From Alphaproteobacteria bacterium (lineage in GTDB: Bacteria > Pseudomonadota > Alphaproteobacteria > Rickettsiales > UBA998): DNA of 64,000 nt. Shown here piece by piece: positions 1-9,300 of this stretch (position 1 is its first letter; the number at the start of each line of letters is the position of its first letter). A program made the translations under genes and the position numbers. Under the pieces are notes generated by a model. It saw nothing but the letters and a program-made list of their open reading frames with translations, had not been told where the DNA came from and did not search any database. The stretch lies in the NCBI GenBank assembly GCA_004293935.1, contig RDZH01000015.1, positions 1 through 64,000 of the forward strand. The letters run 5' to 3'.

Positions 1-143
1 GAATGTGGGAATTAGCTCGCCTCTAATGGCACTATAAACCACGACTCCGCACATCTATACGCAGAAAAATGTAATTATCGCCGTTGATAGAGCTGCCCCT
101 TTTAATGATCAACATTATCATTTATTGGGATTTGCAACAGAAC
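1..143. other. Window edge, no gene recognised
   Basis: Short stretch downstream of cysE (minus strand). The plus-strand frames close within a few codons and no coding pattern, tRNA or clear terminator hairpin is visible. It may hold the end of a feature lying outside the window. Confidence 0.4.
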
Positions 144-785
144 CTACAGCTTAGTGCGTGCTTCCAGTGCGTCCAGCCGTTCTTTTAAGGCATTGAGTTC
201 CGCATAGATAGGGTCGCGCTCACCTTCGCTCATACATTCCCCGTATGCAACAAAAGCATTGCTTGCGGCGCGCACATCGTGAGTTGAATGGGCGGGTACT
301 CCGATCATGGTGCTATCTTCGCCTACATCTTTGGTGACAACGGCGTTTGAGCCAATACGCGCCCGCGCTCCGACATGGATAGGTCCAAGTATTTTTGCGC
401 CTGCACCAATAATGACACCATCACCGATGGTTGGGTGGCGCTGCCCTTTATGCAGCGATATGCCCCCAAGAGTCACGCCATGATAGATGGTGACATCATC
501 ACCAATAATTGCCGTTTCACCAATCACTACGCCCATCCCATGATCGATGACGATACGTCGTCCGATGATGGCACTGGGATGAATCTCAATGCCCGTAATG
601 AAGCGTGAAATCATTGCAATAAAGCGCGCCACGATACGCCATCCGAACTTATCCACCGTATGTGCAATGCGGTGCAGCCAAAGAGCGTGCAACCCCGGAT
701 AGCACATGATCACGGCAAGGCGTGATGTGGCGGCGGGGTCACGCGTCAGATAGGCGAGAATATCTTCTTTTATGCGCTCTATCAT
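144..785 (-). CDS. cysE: Serine O-acetyltransferase
   Basis: Transfers acetyl from acetyl-CoA to L-serine, giving O-acetylserine for cysteine synthesis in the cytoplasm. The 213-residue protein has a helical N-terminus and then a hexapeptide-repeat left-handed beta-helix (about residues 65-175). The family active-site signature is visible: [12 protein letters not shown] (80-91, with the Asp81-His82 pair) and YHGVTLGG (101-108), followed by KGQRHP. The length matches the short CysE/EpsC form rather than the about 270-residue enteric form. It is the last gene of a minus-strand run behind grxB (17-nt gap). Its partner enzyme CysK is encoded separately at 12.9 kb. The C-terminal tail (about 175-213) is charged and predicted helical; it is not an obvious CysK-binding tail because it does not end in Ile. 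Confidence 0.95.
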   Translation of the reverse strand: MIERIKEDILAYLTRDPAATSRLAVIMCYPGLHALWLHRIAHTVDKFGWRIVARFIAMISRFITGIEIHPSAIIGRRIVIDHGMGVVIGETAIIGDDVTIYHGVTLGGISLHKGQRHPTIGDGVIIGAGAKILGPIHVGARARIGSNAVVTKDVGEDSTMIGVPAHSTHDVRAASNAFVAYGECMSEGERDPIYAELNALKERLDALEARTKL

Positions 786-802
786 AGATTCATCATAACA
801 TC

Positions 803-1459
803 TCAGGATGCATACTCATCATGAAGCGGGATATGGGTGCGCTGTGCGACTTCTGTGCGGTAGGCATCCACATGCGTTGGATAGCGCAACCCACGCACAA
901 TCGAGAGGCTACGCAGAATCGCAAAAAGATGAATATCATGCTCACTCCATCCCGCCTTAAGATGATCGTTGTGCAGCAACGGTTCTAAGGCAAGAAGATG
1001 CTGATTCGCTTGTTCTATCAATCCTTCCGATTGCTGTATGAGATCAGAAAAATTGCCGATCATCTGCTCTTTTTTGTGAATAAAATAGGATCGTGCCGAT
1101 TCCGTGGCAAATTCTTCAAGTGGCGCACATACCCAACGTGGCATGGCAAGCGCATAGAGATAATCACGCGCACCCGCGCACCATGCTGCTATGGGGTGGT
1201 GTTCATCCTCTGCTCGTAGAATGGGCGTGCCATCCAAGGCATCGATGTAGCGCACAATATCCATACTTTCAGGCATATATTGCCCATCAGCCTTTTCAAG
1301 GATGGGGACAACTTTCTTGCCAACCATGGATATAGGCGTTGCCTCATCATCATTGCGGAGGATATTCAAGGTGAACGGAACATCCTTGATGCCAAAGATC
1401 ATGCGTGCTTTGACACAATAAGGGCAATGATCATAGACGTATAATTTCATGCGCATCAC
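803..1459 (-). CDS. grxB: Glutaredoxin 2 (GST-fold)
   Basis: Glutathione-dependent disulfide reductase of the Grx2 type. The thioredoxin-like N-terminal domain carries the CPYC redox site at residues 12-15 within [17 protein letters not shown], closely matching the E. coli Grx2 signature. VPILEK (cis-Pro region) and [11 protein letters not shown] are also Grx2-like. A helical GST-C-like domain follows (about 90-215), giving the 215-residue size typical of Grx2 rather than the 85-residue classical glutaredoxins. The start may be residue 1 (which overlaps the upstream stop in an ATGA arrangement) or Met4, where the family normally begins. It lies between an 86-residue conserved protein and cysE, so the three are probably co-transcribed. 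gshA at the far end of the window supplies glutathione. Confidence 0.93.
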   Translation of the reverse strand: MMRMKLYVYDHCPYCVKARMIFGIKDVPFTLNILRNDDEATPISMVGKKVVPILEKADGQYMPESMDIVRYIDALDGTPILRAEDEHHPIAAWCAGARDYLYALAMPRWVCAPLEEFATESARSYFIHKKEQMIGNFSDLIQQSEGLIEQANQHLLALEPLLHNDHLKAGWSEHDIHLFAILRSLSIVRGLRYPTHVDAYRTEVAQRTHIPLHDEYAS

Positions 1460-1716
1460 ACATCAAAATTATATTTTTCTTTGAGCATGGCTTTCACTTC
1501 ATCGCTCGGTTCTTCACCATAATTAGAAGCAACGACTTTACCATAATCCAGCAAGTCAATCGATTGATTCGATTCCAACGCTGCAAGAAATGCCTGTTCA
1601 CGCGTTTGTTCCACCAACACAAAATAATATGCCCAACGTCCTGTTGAGTCTTTTGCTTTGAGTTTGTGAATCAAATGCCCCTTTTTTGCAATAATTTTAT
1701 CAACAAATGAACCCAC
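1456..1716 (-). CDS. Small conserved protein of unknown function
   Basis: 86 residues, GTG start preceded by AAGGGG eight nucleotides upstream. I do not recognise a named family. The sequence is soluble and mixed alpha/beta. It has a basic N-terminus (KIIAKKGHLIHKLK), a central strand-rich part with aromatic residues (RWAYYFVLVE), and the C-terminal block DYGKVVASNYGEEPSDEVKA. No membrane segment or cysteine is present. Its stop overlaps the grxB start by 4 nt, so translation of the two is likely coupled; a link to thiol or cysteine metabolism is inferred from position only. A good TATAAT hexamer lies 37 nt upstream. Confidence 0.75.
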   Translation of the reverse strand: MGSFVDKIIAKKGHLIHKLKAKDSTGRWAYYFVLVEQTREQAFLAALESNQSIDLLDYGKVVASNYGEEPSDEVKAMLKEKYNFDV

Positions 1717-1752
1717 AATGACCCCTTAAGTTTTGTTAAAATAATAATGTGC

Positions 1753-1758
1753 ATTATA
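1753..1758 (-). promoter_or_regulatory. Putative -10 box for the grxB-cysE run
   Basis: A perfect TATAAT on the minus strand, 37 nt upstream of the GTG at 1716. No convincing -35 hexamer stands 16-18 nt further upstream, so this is a suggestion only. Confidence 0.4.
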
Positions 1759-1794
1759 AATCAAATTTCACATAATGCTAGTGAAAAATGAATC

Positions 1795-2268
1795 TTAATG
1801 TGTAGGTGCAAACAACTCCGTTGATTTCTCTAAAAGAGCGGCAAAATGCGCACGCGTCTCTTGTTCATGATGATCCTCAGAGGCTTTATGCAGCAATTCT
1901 AAAGAGGCAACCACATCAGAAAAGAGCGGCTTCGTACCCCATGTGGTAGAGAGCGTTTTAAGGGAAGATTCCATGGAGTAGGTGGTTTCATGGATCGCTT
2001 CCAGTTGAGGCGCACCCATATCAGATTGTGCAAGCATCTTTTGAATCTGGCGCATATCTTTATGAAATTGATCACGCGCTAGTTCAGGGCTTTGCGGAGA
2101 GGATTTTTCATAATGACGTATACGATGTTCATGACCGCCATCGGTGGCAAATAAAGCATCCACCAAGCCAAAAACAATCATACATACGAGACCAGAAACG
2201 GTGAGTATTTGCATGACAGTAAAACGCGGTGCAAAACGATAGATTGACGGTGTGATTTTTTGGTTCAT
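1795..2268 (-). CDS. Membrane-anchored helical protein, unknown function
   Basis: 157 residues if translation starts at 2268, where GGAGGATGC precedes the ATG at good spacing. A longer reading from 2316 would have to begin inside the upstream terminator and is less likely. After a short basic N-terminus there is one hydrophobic segment (about residues 18-38, ILTVSGLVCMIVFGLVDALF). The rest (about 40-157) is hydrophilic, rich in His, Glu, Gln and Met and predicted helical, and probably faces the periplasm. The arrangement recalls small membrane-tethered four-helix sensor or stress proteins, but no family motif is recognisable. It lies just downstream of another one-TM small protein on the same strand. 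Confidence 0.65.
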   Translation of the reverse strand: MNQKITPSIYRFAPRFTVMQILTVSGLVCMIVFGLVDALFATDGGHEHRIRHYEKSSPQSPELARDQFHKDMRQIQKMLAQSDMGAPQLEAIHETTYSMESSLKTLSTTWGTKPLFSDVVASLELLHKASEDHHEQETRAHFAALLEKSTELFAPTH

Positions 2269-2289
2269 GCATCCTCCATGCATTAGAAT

Positions 2290-2328
2290 GAAAAAAAAGA
2301 GTGATTCTGCTTGCATTCAGAATCACTC
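2290..2328 (-). terminator. Intrinsic terminator after the 55-aa gene
   Basis: A perfect 11-bp inverted repeat (2299-2309 with 2318-2328, GAGTGATTCTG type) with an 8-nt loop. On the minus strand it is followed by TCTTTTTTTT. It separates the 55-residue gene (ending at 2343) from the 157-residue gene starting at 2268. Confidence 0.85.
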
Positions 2329-2342
2329 AACGGGTCGTCATG

Positions 2343-2510
2343 TTATGAGTTTTTTAATATGGTGGTGATAGGTATATCGACCTTCTGCCCTTGCTGTTGT
2401 GGTGCGAGATCTAAGAGACAGAGTGTAATTAGTGAAATAAAGAACGCTCCCGCCAATGCGATGATGATCAGCTTCTTCTTATTATTCGTTTTATTCGTTT
2501 TTTTTGCCAT
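2343..2510 (-). CDS. Small single-pass membrane protein (55 aa)
   Basis: A short gene read on the minus strand. ATG at 2510 is preceded by AGGAGTTCCT, a strong ribosome-binding site, and the stop is followed 15 nt later by a clear intrinsic terminator. The product has a very basic N-terminus (KKTNKTNNKKK), one hydrophobic segment (about residues 14-34, LIIIALAGAFFISLITLCLL) and a short polar tail containing APQQQGQKVDIPIT. This predicts an N-in single-pass inner-membrane protein with a short periplasmic tail. Function unknown. The opposite-strand reading frame over the same DNA has no ribosome-binding site and is judged spurious. Confidence 0.7.
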   Translation of the reverse strand: MAKKTNKTNNKKKLIIIALAGAFFISLITLCLLDLAPQQQGQKVDIPITTILKNS

Positions 2511-2617
2511 AGGAACTCCTATTGATTCTTAGATACGTTGCTAATATATCATTTTTTTCTGGTAAAAATCAAATTATACGTTGTAACTTAATGTTCATAT
2601 AGCATATAAAAGAAAGT

Positions 2618-3193
2618 ATGGCAACGAACAAAAACAAATCAAGCAAAACAATTATTCTTGTTGGGCTTATGGGAGCAGGAAAATCAAGTGTTGGTAGACG
2701 CTTAGCGAAGGCTATGCATATGCAATTTAGTGATTCTGATGATGATATTGCCGTTGCTGCAGGGTGCAGCATTTCCGATATTTTTTCGGTGCATGGTGAG
2801 TCTATCTTTCGTGATCTTGAACGGCGGGTCATTGCACGGCTGCTTTCAGAAGGTCCACCACGTGTGCTAGCAACGGGCGGGGGGGCATGGATGAACCCGA
2901 GCGTGCGTGATTTAGCGGAACAATATGCGGTGAGCGTGTGGTTGCGTGCTGATATTGATGTGCTAGTAGAACGAGTCTCACGCAAGAATACGCGTCCTTT
3001 GCTTGAGCAGGGTGATAAATTTGCCATATTGGACAAAATGGCGGAGGAGCGTAATCCGTATTATGCACTCGCGGATGTGGTGGTGGATAGTGGTGAGGGG
3101 ACGCAAGAGCAGATTATTCGCTGCATTATCCGTAGGTTGCGTGAATCACATCCCCATATTTTTCTCACACCGTGCGAGGGAACATCGTCATGA
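2618..3193 (+). CDS. aroK: Shikimate kinase
   Basis: Phosphorylates shikimate at the 3-OH with ATP, the fifth step of the chorismate pathway. 191 residues. The P-loop GLMGAGKSS lies at 16-24, the Mg/shikimate-binding SDSDDDI at 38-44, and ATGGGA at 85-90; TRPLL (about 125-129) lies in the lid that closes over ATP. The N-terminus has a few extra Lys/Ser residues compared with E. coli AroK. The stop codon overlaps the aroB start (ATGA), so the two are translationally coupled. First gene of a compact aroK-aroB-CorC-metW run. Confidence 0.95.
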   Translation: MATNKNKSSKTIILVGLMGAGKSSVGRRLAKAMHMQFSDSDDDIAVAAGCSISDIFSVHGESIFRDLERRVIARLLSEGPPRVLATGGGAWMNPSVRDLAEQYAVSVWLRADIDVLVERVSRKNTRPLLEQGDKFAILDKMAEERNPYYALADVVVDSGEGTQEQIIRCIIRRLRESHPHIFLTPCEGTSS

Positions 3194-4311
3194 ACACTCC
3201 TTCTTCCTATCATGTCTGCATTCCGTCGGCTTCTTATCCAATTTTTTTTGGTGAGCATCTCTTAGAAGACCTCCATAGATTTATCGCGCCGTATGTGCGT
3301 GGCAAAAAGATATTTCTTGTGACGGATAGCCATGTCGCACCACTTTATCAAGAAATGGTGGAACAAGCATTGCGTCTTGGGGGCTATGAGATCGCATCAT
3401 TTGTGGTGGAAGCTGGCGAGGGGGCGAAATCTTTTGCATCCTTTGCGCATCTGTGTGAAGCGATGTTGAAGCATCAACCTGATCGGCGAACTACTATTGT
3501 TGCGCTTGGTGGCGGTGTGGTGGGTGATCTCACGGGCTTTGTGGCTTCTGTGTTATTGCGTGGTGTGCCTTTTATTCAAATGCCAACAACGTTGTTGGCG
3601 CAGGTGGATAGCTCAGTAGGCGGTAAGACAGGCATTAACGCCCAATCGGGCAAGAATCTGATCGGCAGTTTTTATCAACCGCAATGTGTGGTGATGGATC
3701 GTGCTACCTTGCGCACCTTGCCACGGCGCGAATTAGTGGCGGGTTATGCGGAGGTGCTGAAATATGGCTTGTTGGGGGATGCGGAATTTTACCAGCGATT
3801 ACTTCATGAGGGGCAGGAAGTTTTGGCAACCTTAGCAGAGCCGTCTATGCCACAACATGCGTGGGCAGAAGAAATGATTATGCATTGTTGCCGTATGAAA
3901 GCTACTATTGTCGCGGAAGATGAAAAAGAACAAGGACGGCGTGCTTTATTAAACCTTGGGCATACATTTGCTCATGCGATCGAGCATAAGGGTGGATATG
4001 ATGGGCGTATTCTGCATGGGGAAGCCGTGGCACTGGGATGTTTGATGGCGTTGCGTCTCTCAAACATGACCATTGAGGAATGTGCAACGTTCCGTCAGCA
4101 TATGGAAGCATTAGGGATGGCAACGAGTTTGTCTGCACTATGCTCTAATATTGCGTGGGACGCGCAGGAGTTGACGGCATTATGTTATCATGATAAAAAA
4201 GCCCATTCGGGTGGGCTTACCTTTATTGCCCTAAATCATATAGGTGATGCGTGTGTGCGTCATGATGTGATGCCGCAGCAGGTGCAATCTATTTTTGCAG
4301 AGTTTATCTAA
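3190..4311 (+). CDS. aroB: 3-dehydroquinate synthase
   Basis: Converts DAHP to 3-dehydroquinate, using NAD and a divalent metal (second step of the shikimate pathway). From the ATG at 3190 the protein has 373 residues, normal for AroB; GAGGG stands 9 nt upstream and the start overlaps the aroK stop. An upstream ATG at 3172 lies within aroK and is less likely. Family blocks visible: VALGGGVVGDLTGFVAS (NAD-binding Gly-rich loop), PTTLLAQVDSSVGGKTGIN (phosphate/substrate loop), LNLGHTFAHAIE and LHGEAVALG (metal-binding His residues). The aroK-aroB pairing is the common proteobacterial order. Confidence 0.96.
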   Translation: MNTPSSYHVCIPSASYPIFFGEHLLEDLHRFIAPYVRGKKIFLVTDSHVAPLYQEMVEQALRLGGYEIASFVVEAGEGAKSFASFAHLCEAMLKHQPDRRTTIVALGGGVVGDLTGFVASVLLRGVPFIQMPTTLLAQVDSSVGGKTGINAQSGKNLIGSFYQPQCVVMDRATLRTLPRRELVAGYAEVLKYGLLGDAEFYQRLLHEGQEVLATLAEPSMPQHAWAEEMIMHCCRMKATIVAEDEKEQGRRALLNLGHTFAHAIEHKGGYDGRILHGEAVALGCLMALRLSNMTIEECATFRQHMEALGMATSLSALCSNIAWDAQELTALCYHDKKAHSGGLTFIALNHIGDACVRHDVMPQQVQSIFAEFI

Positions 4312-4313
4312 AT

Positions 4314-5600
4314 ATGGCAGAAGCTAATATTATTTTTGAACTGATCTTGGTATGTTTATTGTTTTGTTGCTCGATGTTTTTTTCCAGCTCAGAAACAGGG
4401 CTAACGGTTGTTTCACGCGCCCGTATGTATCAGATGCATTTGGAGGGCAATCGTCGGGCGCGCAAAGTGATGCGCTTGCATGAGAAAAGAGATGCAGTGA
4501 TTACCACCATTTTAATCGGGAATAATATCGTCAATATCGGCGCAACGGCTATTTCTACCAGCCTCGCTATTGCATTTTTTGGGGATCATGGGGTGGCATT
4601 TGCGACAGCAGCCTTGACGGTGATCGTGATTATTTTCTGTGAAATCTTACCTAAAACCATCGCATTTTATTATGCAGAGCAGGTCTCACTTTTTGTTTCA
4701 ACACCGATGATGTGGTTGGTGAAGGTGTTTTTGCCGATAACGAAAAGCGTACAATGGTTTATTGCGCGGTTTATGCGGCTTTTTGGGATTGATTTTGCGT
4801 TATCTTCCAGCATCGTTTCCGCTTCTGAACTGATTCGTGGTACTATTGAGATGCACCATAAAGAAGGTGATATGATTAAGCAAGAACGGGATATGCTCGG
4901 TTCTATTCTTGATTTAAGTAGCGTTGAAGTGTGTGATGTGATGACGCACCGTAAAAAGATGGAGAGCGTGAATATCGCCTTGCCACCGTCAGAGATTATC
5001 AAAGCAGTCTTGGCATCCAACCATAGCCGTTTGCCTTTTTGGCGTGATGAACCTGAGAACATTATTGGCGTGCTGCATGTGCGCGATCTGATGCGTTTGG
5101 TGATGGCAAAAAATAAGCATCCCTCGCCAGAAGAAATTGAAGCCCTATTATCTGCTCCGCTTTTTGTTCCTGAAACAACGAGTATTAGCCAACAACTTTA
5201 TGATTTTCGCACGAAAAAACGGCATTTTGCTGTGGTGGTGAATGAATATGGTGTGTGCCAAGGGGTTATCACGTTGGAAGATATTCTTGAAGAAATTGTT
5301 GGTGATATTAATGATGAACATGATGTTGCTGCATCTGTTGGGGTGAAGCGCATTGGGGAGCAATTTTATAAAATTGACGGAACAACCACGATTCGTGATG
5401 TGAATCGATTGCTTGATTGGAATCTTCCTGATGAAAAAGCAACGACTATTGCGGGGCTTGTGATCCATGAGTCGCGCTCTATTCCAGAAGTGGGGGCGAG
5501 CTTCCAATTTTATGGCTATCAATTTACCGTGGATGAGAAACGTAGCAATCAAATTGTGCGTTTGTCGGTGCAGCGTTTGCACCAACAGGATGATAAGTAA
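4314..5600 (+). CDS. CNNM/CBS-domain transporter-like protein (CorC/HlyC family)
   Basis: 428 residues. The N-terminal CNNM (DUF21) region has several hydrophobic helices (about 8-30, 60-85, 90-115, 125-145) and the family signature SSSETGLTVVSR near residues 24-35. Two CBS domains follow (about 200-330; VMTHRKKMESVNI, NHSRLPFWRDEPENIIGVLH, FAVVVNEYGVCQGVITLEDI), then a CorC_HlyC C-terminal domain (about 345-425). Proteins of this family are linked to Mg2+/Co2+ homeostasis in the inner membrane; older 'hemolysin' labels are misleading. It starts 2 nt after aroB and abuts metW, a neighbourhood (aroB then a CNNM/CBS protein) seen in alphaproteobacteria. Confidence 0.9.
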   Translation: MAEANIIFELILVCLLFCCSMFFSSSETGLTVVSRARMYQMHLEGNRRARKVMRLHEKRDAVITTILIGNNIVNIGATAISTSLAIAFFGDHGVAFATAALTVIVIIFCEILPKTIAFYYAEQVSLFVSTPMMWLVKVFLPITKSVQWFIARFMRLFGIDFALSSSIVSASELIRGTIEMHHKEGDMIKQERDMLGSILDLSSVEVCDVMTHRKKMESVNIALPPSEIIKAVLASNHSRLPFWRDEPENIIGVLHVRDLMRLVMAKNKHPSPEEIEALLSAPLFVPETTSISQQLYDFRTKKRHFAVVVNEYGVCQGVITLEDILEEIVGDINDEHDVAASVGVKRIGEQFYKIDGTTTIRDVNRLLDWNLPDEKATTIAGLVIHESRSIPEVGASFQFYGYQFTVDEKRSNQIVRLSVQRLHQQDDK

Positions 5601-6236
5601 GTGCGTATGCATCATGTAAAACTCACGGAAAATCTTCGTACCATTGCTGATATGATTCCAGAACATGCGCGTGTCTTAGATATTGGCTGTGCGCGGGGGC
5701 ATTTATTGGCATGGTTGACACACCATAAATCTGTGCATGGGCGAGGGATTGAATTATCCAATGAAAAGGTGCAATATGCCATTTCCCGTGGGCTTTCGGT
5801 TGTGCAGGGGGATGCGGAGGTAGATATTCATCATTATCAGCATGATGCCTATGACTATATCATCCTTAATCAAATTTTGCAGCAAATGCGCGATCCCGTG
5901 CAGATGCTAAAACAAGCATCCCATATTGCACGGCATGTGATTGTTTCTGTTCCTAATTTTGGGCATTGGCGCAATCGTTGGTATTTTGCATGGCATGGGC
6001 GTATGCCCGTTACCAAGCAATTATCCTATCAATGGTATGAAACACCCAATATTCACTTTTGTACGTTGCGGGATTTTTCAGATTTTGTGACGATGTTGGA
6101 GTTACGTATTGACCATACGATGATACAGAGCGCGCATTATATGCCTGATGCGCTGATGCAGAACGCATGGTGTGCGAATGTTTTTGGACAAAAGGGAATC
6201 TTTTTGCTGAGTCGCGGGGCGGATCAAGCGAGTTAA
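5601..6236 (+). CDS. metW: MetW-like SAM-dependent methyltransferase domain protein
   Basis: 211 residues from GTG at 5601, directly after the previous stop; AGGA lies about 10 nt upstream, favouring GTG over the ATG at 5607. The class I methyltransferase motif VLDIGCARGHLLAWL is visible near residues 25-39. The MetW-specific blocks GRGIELS, SVPNFGHWRNRWYF, GRMPVT and WYETPNIHFCTLRDF are all present. MetW normally works with homoserine O-acetyltransferase MetX in methionine synthesis and is usually encoded right after metX; no metX is present here, so the gene has been separated from its partner. Confidence 0.9.
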   Translation: MRMHHVKLTENLRTIADMIPEHARVLDIGCARGHLLAWLTHHKSVHGRGIELSNEKVQYAISRGLSVVQGDAEVDIHHYQHDAYDYIILNQILQQMRDPVQMLKQASHIARHVIVSVPNFGHWRNRWYFAWHGRMPVTKQLSYQWYETPNIHFCTLRDFSDFVTMLELRIDHTMIQSAHYMPDALMQNAWCANVFGQKGIFLLSRGADQAS

Positions 6237-6316
6237 AGTGAACCTATGGTGCAATGCGCTAAAAATGTCATATAACTTTAATAATTTTTCATAGGATCTT
6301 CTGCTAACATCATGCG

Positions 6317-9300
6317 ATGGCATATGAAGAACACCTCGATCGCTGGCGTGCTGTTGACCCTGAAAGTGAGGATGGGCAGGCGTTTCATACGGCAATGCGT
6401 GCGATGCTGGAGCGCATTTATCACGGGGTAGATGATGCGATAACGCTGCCTGAAATAGATTTTATTTTGGCGGATGATCCTGCACCCTATATGATGGTGG
6501 ATGATGCGCTCTTGCCCGATGCATCCTATGAGGGTACGAATCACGCTTCTATCATTATCAGCAAAGGTTTGATTGCGGCAACCAAGGATGAGGATACGCT
6601 TGCTGCGATGCTCACCTATCAGTTGCTTAAAAATGAATTATTGCCAGAACGTACTGCGCACACCCACCATCAACGCTATAGTCCGCTTGCCTATACCATG
6701 GATGCCATGGATTATATGCGCGATGCCGATTATAATGAACAGGGCATGATGCGCGCACTGGACTTGCTGAATGAATTTAATAATGCGCAACCATTGCAGT
6801 TTGTTGAGACGGTATTAGGCAGTGACATGAGTGATAGAGCGCGGGATTTTAGTACGCGCATGGGCATTGCAAAGCGCACTCGTACCCAAGGATGGCAAGA
6901 AACCTATGATAGTTCTGCCACGATGCGTGATTTTGCAGGGGAGGGCAATTATAATGATTTTCAAATAGATGTTGCTTCCGCAAGGCGTATATCTGCTCTT
7001 GAACAATGGTTGGATGCACATGGTTATCATGGTGCATCTCTTAGAGAGCAAACACAGATATTTCAAGAAGCATTAGAAACATTGCCGTCCTTATCAGAGA
7101 TTCCCTATATGGGATTTTGGAATGATGCCTCAGCCTATGCCTATCATTTAGATGTGTTATTATCACAAGCGGGAGAACATGCGGCATCGAATCAGTTGCG
7201 CATCGCATTTAGGCAGGCAACGCAAGATGCTGGGGTCACTGATTATGTTTATCGATCCGAAGATGAACTGATGGCATCAAAAGTCATCGATATGTCAGTA
7301 CATGCGCATCCTTTATCCTTGCACGATGATTTTGGCTTTATTGTGCCTGCACGGATGCAATATGATCGTCTGATTGAAGCGAGTAGAGACCCTATAAAAG
7401 CAGCCATGAGGAATCGCTTATCCATAGAACAAGCGCAGCAAGAGCCGATAGAACATGTGTTGCAATGGGATGCATCTGAGGATGTGCCTTCTGTGTTATG
7501 CGAGTTTTCTGAATGGTTGCAAAAGCCCAAAAATCAATATAATTTCAATGCGCGGATGCAATGGGAGAAGAAGATCGCAGATGAAATAAGTATTGCAGCA
7601 GAAGATGATCCGCAATTCGCTGGGCGTATGGCACATTATGCCTTGACTTCATGCGGTATTGTACAACCTGAGATAGTCCATTCAGTCCTTAAGCATTGGA
7701 AGGAGGGCGTGGCTTTAGCACTGGGTACGGAAGCTCATCCTGTTGGGAGCAAAGATGAACTAGGCATTCAGATGGCATCGATTGCAGAGGATCTTTTGCG
7801 TCATGTGTCGCGCCCCTTGCTTGCCCCGCATATGATCGCCATGTTAGCGACACTCACCGAAGCGCAACCTGATCATGCCTATATGTTGGAAGAAAAATTA
7901 CAGCATCACGCTCAAGGGGATCGTAAGAATAATTTTTATCTGCGTGGTGTCAGTGAGTTGCTAGGGGAGATGCTGGTGACGAGTCCTCAAGCGAGCGTAC
8001 AGATGCTGGGATTATTGATACATCCCACTCCGGGTACGGTGCTTGTGGATGATGTCAAAAACCGATTGCATGATTGTTTTATAGCGGACTTCGAGACACG
8101 TGCCGAACGGTTGCAAAAACTACAAGAGACGTTTGATATAGTGGATCATATGATCAATCTTGCTGCCTTATTTGCAGGAGAAGATACTATGTCTGCTTAT
8201 CGTACAATGGTTGAACCATTACGTCAAACCATCGACATGGTGAAAGAATTTTCTGAAGATTATCACAAAGCCAATAAGATGCCATGGGAAGATATTAAAG
8301 AATATATCAAATCCTACACAGGAAAAGACATAGATTTTACTTCCTTAGAATCGTTGCTGAATGTGGGCAATGCCATTTTTTGGGATACCGTACCAGAAAT
8401 ACGCGGCTTGGTCACAACAGCATTATTATTTGCGGATGGCAGAACTCCAGATGCCATGATGCCGACCATAGATTCAGATGAAGAATCATCGATTTCTATC
8501 AGAGATTTTATTAAAGAGCGCATTATCCCCGCATCGTTGGATGAACAAACCCGTATGCAAGTGGAAACATTTATGGATCATTATGTCCATCACACCAATG
8601 CGTATGATGAGATGTCTATTCTTGGATATGCCTTAGCATTATCGAAGCCGATGCAGGAAAGCACGCACGAAGGACGTAGTGAAGAACATCAACAGGGGGA
8701 AATGCTCACGCAGATCTTATCATCTTTTGGTCCATTAGGAGTCAAATTCGCGCAAGCGATTGAAGGAATGCCGCATGTTAGCGATGAATTGCGGGCGGGA
8801 ATGTCTAGCAGCAAAGAACGTAGCGTTGATATGCCGCGTTGGGAATATTTCCATAAGATTGAGGATCGCGTTACTCCTGAAGTGTGGGATGATATTAGCT
8901 ATTTTGGTTCGGTGCTTGCTGCAGGATCGAATCAATTTACGGGCATCGTAACCTATCAAGGCGAAGAATCAGCCCTGACATGCTTGCATGATGCGGTGCG
9001 TGAACGCGCCAAATTTGAAGCGGAGATGCTACAGGGCGCATTAGGTGCGGTGCATCAAAAATATGATCAAATGGGCAATGATACGACCGCATTACGCTTA
9101 GCAGAAGGGCTTTTGGAGAGATCCTATGATGTGATGAAAACAGAGCATAATTACTCCATAGGCAAATGGCAGGTGCAGAAAGCGCAAAAGATGTATAATG
9201 ATCTTAACGTTACCATTGGTGACATGCCCGTGCATTTTAAGGTGGTTGATTGGAAAACGCATGGCGATGATTTTAAGATTGAAAGCATAGCAGAAGGCGT

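Noticed and set aside
2311..2532. 73-codon plus-strand frame with a hydrophobic C-terminus
   Set aside because: It lacks a ribosome-binding site, starts inside a terminator hairpin, and is antisense to the better supported 55-residue gene.
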